Source: Anaerolineales bacterium UBA6055
GTDB taxonomy: Bacteria > Chloroflexota > Anaerolineae > Aggregatilineales > Phototrophicaceae
Length of the DNA stretch: 64,000 nt
Assembly (NCBI GenBank): GCA_002428985.1
Contig: DIYL01000006.1
Coordinates: forward strand, 44,382-108,381
Direction of reading: 5' to 3'
The position numbers were made by a program, and so were the translations under genes. Of the stretch, positions 9,208 through 16,597 are shown piece after piece. Under the pieces are notes generated by a model. It did no database searches. It had not been told where the DNA came from and saw nothing but the letters and a program-made list of their open reading frames with translations. Numbering within the stretch: the stretch's first letter is position 1; each line of letters begins with the position of its first letter.

Positions 9208-12200
9208 ATGATACAAATCGGACACTACTTACTCGGTAATCAACTCGGTGCAGGTGGAATGGGCACGGTCTACCTCGGCACCGACACCCGCACGGATACT
9301 ACTGTTGCGATTAAAGAACTGAAAATTGAAATCGCCACCCCCGAAACCATCGAACGCTTCCGGCGTGAAGGTGAAGCACTGCGCGACCTCAATCATCCCA
9401 ATATCGTCAAAATGCTCGATATGTTTGAGCATGATAAAAAGCATTACCTTGTGATGGAGTATATCTCCGGCGGTGATTTGTCGGATCTCATCAAACAGGG
9501 CGTCATTCCAGTTGAAAAATGCGTCGACATGGCGATTGACCTTGCCGATGCCCTCACTCGCGCTCATCGACTCGATATCATTCACCGTGATTTAAAACCC
9601 GCCAATGTACTCATTGGTGACGACGGTATCTTACGCTTGACCGACTTTGGCGTGGCACGTGTCGGCAGTAAAGACCGTGTGACCGATACAGATGTCATCG
9701 TCGGCACAATCGATTATCTCCCACCCGAAGCCTTTGATGGGATGTTTGATGCACGGGGCGACATCTGGGCATTTGGTGTGATGTTATTCGAGATGTTATC
9801 AGGGCAACGTCCATTTAGCGGGTCGACAATTTTTGAAACACTCCAAGCGATTACAATGGCACCCATCCCAGATTTAGAAACTCTCTGTCCCTCTGCTCCG
9901 GTTCCATTGGTTGACCTTGTCTATCGCATGCTTGAACGTGATCTGCAAGCAAGGATTCCCTCGGTACGGCGGATTGGGAGCGAGATCGAGGATATACAGC
10001 ACGGTCGAGAGTCGATAAACACCCCGCAACCCGCCCGTTTTGAGATCGATATACCTGACTTCACATTATTGCCGGAGCACAATCTTCCCGCCCAAGCAAC
10101 GCCCTTTGTCGGACGTGAACATGAACTCGATGAACTTGAGCGACTTGTTAAAGACACTGATATTCGGTTGATCACAATTGTGGCGCAAGGGGGCATGGGC
10201 AAAACCCGTCTGAGTCTCGAATTAGCGCATCGAGTTGTTGATGCAAATGTGTTTAGCGATGGTGTATATTTTGTAGAACTTGCTCCGTTATCTGATGCCA
10301 GTGCTATCCCTGAAGTAATTGTTGATGCTGTCGGTATTACGATGATAGGTGACGGAAAACCTGTTGATAGACTTATTCATGCACTCAATAATAAACAGAT
10401 ATTGCTGGTTTTGGATAACTATGAACATCTTGGCGATGGGTTTGGAATTGTCGGTGACTTGCTTAAAGGATGCCCTGATCTATCTGTTTTGGTTACATCA
10501 CGTCAACGTTTGTCACAAGATGGCGAAACAGTTTACCCGCTATCAGGTATGGAATTCCCAACATTGGAAAATGTCGATGATGCTATGATATTCAACTCGG
10601 TTAAGTTGTTTGTCAGTAGTGCAAAACGTGCTAATCCTGCATTTACACTTACTGATGCTAATTTGTTGGACATTGCAATGATTTGTCGCTTAGTCGATGG
10701 AATGCCACTCGGTATAGTGTTATCGGCGGGGTGGGTCAGTCTGCTGTCAACTCTAGAAATTGTTGAAGAAATTCAAAATAGTCTTGACTTTCTCGAAACA
10801 GATGAACGGCATTTGCCCCAACGGCAACGCAGTATTCGAGCTGTAATGAACCATGCTTGGGATGAAATGAACTCAGTCGAACAAAATGTCTTTATGAAGC
10901 TATCACTATTTCGTGGTGGTTTTACCCGCGATTCTGCTCAGGCAGTCGCTGGTGCAAATATACGACTATTGATGTCACTAGTTAACAAATCACTGATTCG
11001 ACGTAATGCAGAAAGTGGGCGGTACAAAATCCATGAATTGTTACGTCAATTTGCAGGTGAACATCTTGAATCTGCTGAGTTAAGTGATGAGACTCGGTAT
11101 AAACATCTTGCCTATTTTGCTCAGTTTATGCAAATCCGTACAGAAGACGTAAAAGGAGCAAACCAATCGAAAGTACGTGATGATTATCTTGCAGATTCTG
11201 AAAACTTTCGATTAGCTTGGCAATATGCATGCAAGAATGATTACTATAATTATCTTGATGATATGGTGAATTGTTTCGCAATTGTGTCAGATATACCCGG
11301 AACCACCTTCCTCACAGAAGCATTTGATATGGTACATAAGAATAAGATACCATTGTCAGAGCCGATGAATAGAGAGGCACAAGTACATATACTCGCATGG
11401 CATTTATTTTTTGCAGGTAGATCACATAAGTATAGTTATAACCCAGAACAAAAATCTTATATATGGGATTATCTTGAAAGTTGTTTACAGCATGCTATTG
11501 AAACAAATGATTTACTTGCGCAACTACTCTGTTATGTTGCACAGGCAGATGCAATTTATAATCCCCTATCATTGCCCCAAGAATTCTTAATTGCACTTGA
11601 TCTTAGTCATCGTTTAAATGATAGCTACTATCAATGTCTAGTGCTAAGGTCAATCTGTGAACACTTTAGTATGTACGATAGAACACTATCAGATGAACAT
11701 GTTAAATATGTTCGTCAGTATCTAGCCGTTGCACAGGTAACTCAAAATCCATATGTTTTGGCAACTGCAGTATGGATGTTGGGAACTTGCGAAAATAAGC
11801 ATGGCTCAATGTTGCGATGTGTTGAATTATATCACCAGAGTTCAATATTATTGCAACAAGCAAATATCCCTTCGTTTTACTATATGGTTTTGGGAGTCTA
11901 TAGTATATCTCTATTTTCGATCGGAAATATACAGGTTGCAAAATCTGAAATTATAAGATCAATCGAATATTTGAAAATTAATCAACAAATTGAACCCATC
12001 TTTACTGCTATTTTAGGGTTGATTAATTTAATCGAAGGACAAGTTGATACGGCTTTAGATATGGTACAGTCTGTTGTTTCAATTCCAACTGAAGATAAAG
12101 ATAAAGCTCGGGTTGACAGTATTATGGCATTATGCCTATTGGTTGATGGGAGATATGATAAGGTAAGGCTTTGGTTAAAACATGCTTTAGAACCGAGTAT

Positions 12201-12486
12201 CCAATTAGTTGGTGTTCGGACAACTATCGATACACTTATCCCAGTTGTTTTTTATTATGAACATGATGGTAATTTGAAACAAGCTGTTCAGTTACTCGCT
12301 ATCATTGAGACTGAACCATTAAGTGCTATTGAATGGGCAAATAATTGGGATACATTTACTTCTCTCAAAACAAATCTCAAATCCCGACTTGGTGAACAAG
12401 CTTATAACGACGCATGGGAACGAGGCAAGTCACTTGATCTTGAAACCGTTGTGCAAGACCTAATTGACGAATTCTCAGATTCATAG
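9208..12486 (+). CDS. Ser/Thr kinase-STAND ATPase-TPR protein, paralogue 3
   Basis: 1092 residues from the ATG at 9208, supported by AGG 7 bases upstream and by alignment of 'IGHY' with the paralogues; an upstream ATG at 9172 has less support. The kinase domain is complete (glycine loop, AIKELK, HRDLKPAN, DFG, 'PPEAFDG'). The STAND core has 'TPFVGREHEL', 'AQGGMGKT', 'LVLDNYEH' and 'VTSRQ'. The region after ~residue 640 is clearly more AT-rich and diverged, with weak TPR-like helices, then returns to the conserved 'AWERGKSLDLETVVQ' tail. It follows a terminator, so it has its own promoter. The conserved-variable-conserved pattern suggests exchange of the sensor segment. Confidence 0.92.
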   Translation: MIQIGHYLLGNQLGAGGMGTVYLGTDTRTDTTVAIKELKIEIATPETIERFRREGEALRDLNHPNIVKMLDMFEHDKKHYLVMEYISGGDLSDLIKQGVIPVEKCVDMAIDLADALTRAHRLDIIHRDLKPANVLIGDDGILRLTDFGVARVGSKDRVTDTDVIVGTIDYLPPEAFDGMFDARGDIWAFGVMLFEMLSGQRPFSGSTIFETLQAITMAPIPDLETLCPSAPVPLVDLVYRMLERDLQARIPSVRRIGSEIEDIQHGRESINTPQPARFEIDIPDFTLLPEHNLPAQATPFVGREHELDELERLVKDTDIRLITIVAQGGMGKTRLSLELAHRVVDANVFSDGVYFVELAPLSDASAIPEVIVDAVGITMIGDGKPVDRLIHALNNKQILLVLDNYEHLGDGFGIVGDLLKGCPDLSVLVTSRQRLSQDGETVYPLSGMEFPTLENVDDAMIFNSVKLFVSSAKRANPAFTLTDANLLDIAMICRLVDGMPLGIVLSAGWVSLLSTLEIVEEIQNSLDFLETDERHLPQRQRSIRAVMNHAWDEMNSVEQNVFMKLSLFRGGFTRDSAQAVAGANIRLLMSLVNKSLIRRNAESGRYKIHELLRQFAGEHLESAELSDETRYKHLAYFAQFMQIRTEDVKGANQSKVRDDYLADSENFRLAWQYACKNDYYNYLDDMVNCFAIVSDIPGTTFLTEAFDMVHKNKIPLSEPMNREAQVHILAWHLFFAGRSHKYSYNPEQKSYIWDYLESCLQHAIETNDLLAQLLCYVAQADAIYNPLSLPQEFLIALDLSHRLNDSYYQCLVLRSICEHFSMYDRTLSDEHVKYVRQYLAVAQVTQNPYVLATAVWMLGTCENKHGSMLRCVELYHQSSILLQQANIPSFYYMVLGVYSISLFSIGNIQVAKSEIIRSIEYLKINQQIEPIFTAILGLINLIEGQVDTALDMVQSVVSIPTEDKDKARVDSIMALCLLVDGRYDKVRLWLKHALEPSIQLVGVRTTIDTLIPVVFYYEHDGNLKQAVQLLAIIETEPLSAIEWANNWDTFTSLKTNLKSRLGEQAYNDAWERGKSLDLETVVQDLIDEFSDS

Positions 12487-12513
12487 TCTTCTCAAATTCT
12501 AACGTTTCGCTTA

Positions 12514-12568
12514 TAGACAAATCACTATTTAAGTGTATAGTTCATATATGAATAATTCACATATGAAT
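12514..12568 (+). promoter_or_regulatory. Candidate MarR promoter with two inverted-repeat operators
   Basis: TAGACA (12514-12519), a 16-base spacer and TATAGT (12536-12541) resemble a sigma70 promoter that would start transcription at about the ATG at 12548. Two similar inverted repeats overlap this point: TTCATATATGAA (12541-12552, perfect) and ATTCACATATGAAT (12555-12568, one mismatch). Their position fits MarR autorepression. No footprint or expression data support it. Confidence 0.4.
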
Positions 12569-13030
12569 AAAAATTGTAATCTCGAAAATCACATACCCGA
12601 ACCGCAATCATTCGAGGGTAAATTTTTCCTGACGCTGATGCGGATCAATAAGCAACTGCGCGGTTATGTCGAGCAAGATATGAAAGATATGGATGTCTCG
12701 CCACCGCAGATGTGGTTTTTGTCGCGTTTACATGATGCAGGTGAACCCAAGCCGATTAGCTTTTTTGCCGATGGGGTCTTCTCCAATCGCTCCAATGCCA
12801 CCCAGATGATCGATCGCCTCGAGGCGGATGGGCTGGTTGAACGCTTCAAAAATCCAAATGATCGCCGGAGCACACTAGTAAAATTAACCTCAGTCGGGGA
12901 ACAACGCCTGCACGAAGGACGCGACCGCCACGAACGCATTATTGCTGATTTACTCGCGCCACTATCCGATGATGAACGCGAGGAGACGTTGATAGTGTTG
13001 GAGCGGGTACTCGGTCTGCTAGATAAATAA
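12548..13030 (+). CDS. MarR family transcriptional regulator
   Basis: About 160 residues. Possible starts are GTG 12533, ATG 12548 and ATG 12563; none has a clear ribosome site, and 12548 would fit a leaderless message from the predicted promoter. The winged-helix domain is typical: 'PPQMWFLSRLHDAGEPKPISFFAD', the recognition helix 'SNRSNATQMIDRLEADGLVER', and the wing 'NPNDRRSTLVKLTSVGEQ'. MarR proteins bind palindromic operators as dimers and release on binding small phenolic or drug-like ligands. It lies 126 bases upstream of a DrrAB-type exporter on the same strand, so it probably controls that exporter. Confidence 0.9.
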   Translation: MNNSHMNKNCNLENHIPEPQSFEGKFFLTLMRINKQLRGYVEQDMKDMDVSPPQMWFLSRLHDAGEPKPISFFADGVFSNRSNATQMIDRLEADGLVERFKNPNDRRSTLVKLTSVGEQRLHEGRDRHERIIADLLAPLSDDEREETLIVLERVLGLLDK

Positions 13031-13033
13031 TTC

Positions 13034-13056
13034 GTAGGGCATGATGCATCGTGCCC
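13034..13056. repeat. GTAGGG-type intergenic palindrome, copy 1
   Basis: GTA precedes a near-perfect 20-base palindrome (13037-13056, one mismatched pair) just after the MarR stop. Other copies of the same layout (GTAGGG opening a palindrome) lie at 37821-37850 and 59210-59232. It could be a REP-like element or a weak terminator. Confidence 0.55.
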
Positions 13057-13156
13057 GCTAATCGAAACTGAACACAAAAATTCTTCTTCTAATTTTTCTT
13101 TTGAGTTACACAAATCCGATAATGCAACCTATACCCATCAATGGGAGGAATACTGT

Positions 13157-14149
13157 ATGTCTATTAATCATGCGATTATCGCTGAAGATGTCGTCAAAGC
13201 ATTTGGCGAAGTGAAGGCACTCGATGGTGTCTCATTACAAGCCGAAACAGGCAAAGTCCTCGGCTTACTCGGTCCAAATGGCGCGGGCAAAACCACACTC
13301 GTCCGCATTTTAACGACCCTACTCAAACCTGATAGTGGGATTGTGCAAGTTGGCGGAGTCGACGTTATTCGCGAACCGCAACGTGTCCGTGAAAATATTG
13401 GCTTAGCTGGGCAATATGCTGCTGTTGATGAAATTCTCACCGGACGTGAAAATTTGGTGATGGTCGGACAGTTGTATCACATGAGTCGCAAACAAGCCAA
13501 ACAACGCGCACAAGAATTACTCGAACAATTCACATTGACCGATGCCGCTGATCGCCCTGTAAAAACATACTCCGGCGGGATGCGTCGTCGCCTTGATCTG
13601 GCGGCAAGTATTGTCGCTCGCCCTCCGATCCTGTTTTTGGATGAGCCGACCACCGGACTTGATCCACGCACACGCATTGACATGTGGAATACGATCCGTC
13701 AGTTGGTATCCGATGGCACAACACTTTTGTTGACTACCCAATATCTAGAAGAAGCTGATGAACTCGCCGATAAAATCGTCGTGATTGATAAAGGTGGGGC
13801 GATTGCCGAAGGCACATCCGACGAACTTAAAGCCAACCTTGCTAGTGACTTCATCGATTTGAAAGTATCAAATCCCGAAAATGTCCCACAAGCTGTTGAT
13901 ATTCTCACACCACTCGCACTCGATGCCCCCCAAGCCGATAGTCAAGGCGGACAGATCACGATTGCGGTTGAAAATGGCGCACAAAGTATCGCCGAGGTCG
14001 TGCGCATACTGGATGGCGGGGATATTAGCATCGCCGAACTTAACCTGCGTCGCCCATCACTAAATGATGTCTTCTTGAGTATCACAGGAGAAGCGATTGT
14101 TGAAGACGAAGAAGACGAACCGAAACGCGGTCGCCGCCGTAGCGCGTAA
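13157..14149 (+). CDS. DrrA-type ABC exporter ATP-binding protein
   Basis: 330 residues; GGAGG lies 9 bases before the ATG. Walker A 'GPNGAGKTT' (~38-46), Q-loop, ABC signature 'YSGGMRRRLDLA', Walker B 'ILFLDEPTTGLD' and an H-loop region where Q replaces the usual His in 'TTQYLEEAD', which is common in DrrA-like ATPases. A C-terminal ~90-residue extension with 'IAELNLRRPSLNDVFLSITG' is the DrrA-specific accessory domain. It ends in a basic RGRRR tail. It powers efflux of amphipathic compounds together with the permease encoded 34 bases downstream, and MarR upstream probably regulates both. Confidence 0.92.
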   Translation: MSINHAIIAEDVVKAFGEVKALDGVSLQAETGKVLGLLGPNGAGKTTLVRILTTLLKPDSGIVQVGGVDVIREPQRVRENIGLAGQYAAVDEILTGRENLVMVGQLYHMSRKQAKQRAQELLEQFTLTDAADRPVKTYSGGMRRRLDLAASIVARPPILFLDEPTTGLDPRTRIDMWNTIRQLVSDGTTLLLTTQYLEEADELADKIVVIDKGGAIAEGTSDELKANLASDFIDLKVSNPENVPQAVDILTPLALDAPQADSQGGQITIAVENGAQSIAEVVRILDGGDISIAELNLRRPSLNDVFLSITGEAIVEDEEDEPKRGRRRSA

Positions 14150-14183
14150 ATACCCTAAAATCTGACAACCAAAAGGATACCGT

Positions 14184-15026
14184 ATGACCCAACAAACAAT
14201 ACCCCAAATGACAGACTTCCAAATCCCAGAAACCAACGAGGCGACCATGATGGAACGCCTCAAATGGAACTTTACCGATACGATTGTTGTGACGCGCCGT
14301 AACCTCATGTATTATGTGCGCCAACCCGAATTGCTGATTTTTGCGACGATTCAACCCGTGATTTTCTTGTTGCTGTTCACCTTTGTATTTGGTGGCGCAA
14401 TCGTATCGTCAACCAATGGCGACAACTACATTAATTTCCTACTCCCCGGTATCATCATCCAGACAATTATTTTTGCAGCAACCAATACCACCATCGCCTT
14501 ATCACAAGACTTGTCACGCGGGATGATTGATCGCTTCCGATCGCTTCCTATGTCACGGGCGGCGGTACTTGCTGGACGCACTACTGCTGATACCGTCCGC
14601 GGTGCAATCACCATTATCATTATGATTGTTGCGGGCACATTAATCGGCTTCCGTTTTGATAATCTACTGATGGGCATTGCCGGCATTTTACTGGCAGTCG
14701 CATTTGGGCATTCGTTCACATGGATTTCAGCAACGATTGGTCTATATGTCAAAGACCCCGAAACAGCGCAGGTTGCGGGTTTTATCTGGGTGTTCCCATT
14801 GACCTTTGCCAGCTCAATTTTTGTGCCGACTGAAACGATGCCTGATTGGTTACGAATCTTCGCTGACAATCAACCTGTGAGTGTCATTGCGGATGCCGTG
14901 CGTGGCCTAATGACAGGAACAGCCACAGCCGGAGATGTCACAACGGCGCTAATCTGGATTGTCGGGATTTTCCTTGTGTTTATGCCCTTAGCTGTATGGC
15001 AATATGCTAAAGTTGCATCACGCTAG
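14184..15026 (+). CDS. DrrB-type ABC-2 transporter permease
   Basis: 280 residues; AAGGA lies ~8 bases before the ATG. After a ~30-residue cytosolic N-terminus with 'VTRRNLMYYVRQPELL', six membrane segments follow in the ABC-2 arrangement (TM1 about 52-72, last about 255-275), including the conserved 'RSLPMSRAAVLAGRTTADTVRGA' loop between TM2 and TM3 and 'PLTFASSIFVPTETMPDWLR' near the fifth. This matches daunorubicin-resistance DrrB permeases. It is an inner-membrane partner of the preceding ATPase. Its stop overlaps the convergent glycosyltransferase stop by 4 bases. Confidence 0.92.
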   Translation: MTQQTIPQMTDFQIPETNEATMMERLKWNFTDTIVVTRRNLMYYVRQPELLIFATIQPVIFLLLFTFVFGGAIVSSTNGDNYINFLLPGIIIQTIIFAATNTTIALSQDLSRGMIDRFRSLPMSRAAVLAGRTTADTVRGAITIIIMIVAGTLIGFRFDNLLMGIAGILLAVAFGHSFTWISATIGLYVKDPETAQVAGFIWVFPLTFASSIFVPTETMPDWLRIFADNQPVSVIADAVRGLMTGTATAGDVTTALIWIVGIFLVFMPLAVWQYAKVASR

Positions 15027-16165
15027 GTATCAGACTTCAGCAACCGTTCGTAGACTGCCATCGTTTCGGTGGCGGTCTTACGCCATGAATAATTGGTCGC
15101 CATTGCCAAACCCTGATTAATCATCGTCTGACGCAGTGGTTCTTGGATCAATAGCGCAATGATCGCACCTGCCATCTCCCGTGGATTTTCGACGATATAT
15201 GCGCCATCTTCTAACACTTCTTCAAACACAATCGCATTGGATGTCACGACAGGTGTGCCCGATGCCATCGCTTCTAATGCCATCAATCCAAAGCCTTCAT
15301 ACACACTCGGGAATACAAATACATCCGCCAACCGATACAAAGATGGCTTATCTTCTTCATCGACAAACCCAATCCAGCGGACATAATCTTCAATTTCAAT
15401 CTCTTTGATATAACCCTTTAAATCTGGAAACAGTGGATTATCCCAATCAGGTTCTTTACCTGCGATAACCAACGGGATATTATCGCCATCGGCTTGACCG
15501 ACGTAGGTATACGCCAACAGCAAATCATTGACGCGCTTGCGCCAATCAAACCCGCCTAGATAAAGCACAAATTGGTCGGGTAGATCATATTTTTCGCGTA
15601 CAGCTTCATCTTTTTCTGCGCCCATACGCGGATGAAACCGCTCATCTTGTGCCAGATAGGTCACGGTAATGTCTTCTTCGGCGATGCCCAATTGCTCTTC
15701 GATGTCAATTTTCGCGGTTTCACTAATTGTGATAATCTCACCACTCCCACGCACCGCCGTACTCACCAACGATGTATAGAGTGATGTCATCATGCCCTGA
15801 TTATAAATCGGATACAGCAACGGAATAACATCCAGCACCGATGTCACCAATTTAACCTCACAGGCGAGTGGCGTCCCCCAATAGGGCACATGTGCGATGT
15901 CGGCTTTAATCGTCTTGGCCATCTTCGGGAATGTCCGCTGTTCAAACCAGACCTTGCCCCATTTGCTCGGCTTGCTTGAATTGCCTGTTTCAACGACGGT
16001 TACGCCATCTGGCACACCCTCAGGATTTTGAATATGCGGTGGCAGAATCAAAGAGATGTCGAGGTCACGATTTATTTTTTTGAGGTAAGTCACAAGGTTG
16101 CGCACATATTGTCCGCTTCCTGTTGTTTGTTGATTCCAGAACCAGCCGTTCATGGCAATGTGCAT
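15023..16165 (-). CDS. Glycosyltransferase family 4 (GT-B fold)
   Basis: 380 residues from the ATG at 16165, where 'MHIAMNGWFW' begins the fold and AAGGA lies upstream; a longer frame to 16237 has no better signal. The C-terminal half carries the GT4 signatures 'LYLGGFDWRKRVNDLL', 'WIGFVDEEDKPSLYRLADVFVFPS' and the E-x7-E motif 'EGFGLMALE', followed by 'ASGTPVVTSN'. It probably transfers a sugar from a nucleotide-sugar donor in glycan or glycolipid synthesis at the cytosolic membrane face. The acceptor cannot be told. It is a lone gene convergent with the DrrB gene. Confidence 0.9.
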   Translation of the reverse strand: MHIAMNGWFWNQQTTGSGQYVRNLVTYLKKINRDLDISLILPPHIQNPEGVPDGVTVVETGNSSKPSKWGKVWFEQRTFPKMAKTIKADIAHVPYWGTPLACEVKLVTSVLDVIPLLYPIYNQGMMTSLYTSLVSTAVRGSGEIITISETAKIDIEEQLGIAEEDITVTYLAQDERFHPRMGAEKDEAVREKYDLPDQFVLYLGGFDWRKRVNDLLLAYTYVGQADGDNIPLVIAGKEPDWDNPLFPDLKGYIKEIEIEDYVRWIGFVDEEDKPSLYRLADVFVFPSVYEGFGLMALEAMASGTPVVTSNAIVFEEVLEDGAYIVENPREMAGAIIALLIQEPLRQTMINQGLAMATNYSWRKTATETMAVYERLLKSDT

Positions 16166-16345
16166 AGGGTTGTTTGTCCTTCTTGTCGGTTCGAATGGCA
16201 TGATTGTAGGGGGAAGGTGTGTATTTGTTAAGGTCACACCCTTATTTTCTTAGTGGAGATTCAGGTTGTTGTGTTCAACTCCTCATTAGAAATATCTGTT
16301 ACACTGTTTCATAGTGGTTGTACAACTTCAATGATAGGTGACTTC

Positions 16346-16582
16346 ATGGCAGGCGAAAAACGCAAAAACTCCCCCGATGCACGTGCGAACCCCGATATGT
16401 TCCCATGCCCGATTTGTGGTAGTGACGAGTTTAATTGGGGGTATACCACCGGACATACATCGAGTGGATTCCGCTTTCGGGGCAATAAAGACGAAAAATT
16501 CACCCACGGCAAATGGGTCAAAACCCGTGAATGTGTGCGCTGTGGTAATCTGCAACTCTTCACCCGTGAGAGTGATCGTTAG
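16346..16582 (+). CDS. Small zinc-ribbon protein
   Basis: 78 residues from the ATG at 16346, which has AGGTGA four bases upstream; longer in-frame starts lack a ribosome site. Two Cys pairs, 'CPICG' and 'CVRCG', about 40 residues apart, form a likely zinc ribbon. Between them is a 'GHTSSGFRFRGNKDEKFTHGKW' type basic/aromatic stretch. Function unknown; such proteins may bind nucleic acid or act as partners. The next gene starts 15 bases later, so the two may be co-transcribed. Confidence 0.7.
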   Translation: MAGEKRKNSPDARANPDMFPCPICGSDEFNWGYTTGHTSSGFRFRGNKDEKFTHGKWVKTRECVRCGNLQLFTRESDR

Positions 16583-16597
16583 TGTTGGAGCAAAATA

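Noticed and set aside
9229..9585. 118-codon minus-strand frame inside kinase paralogue 3
   Set aside because: It is antisense to the conserved kinase domain, and equivalent frames are expected from the codon pattern.
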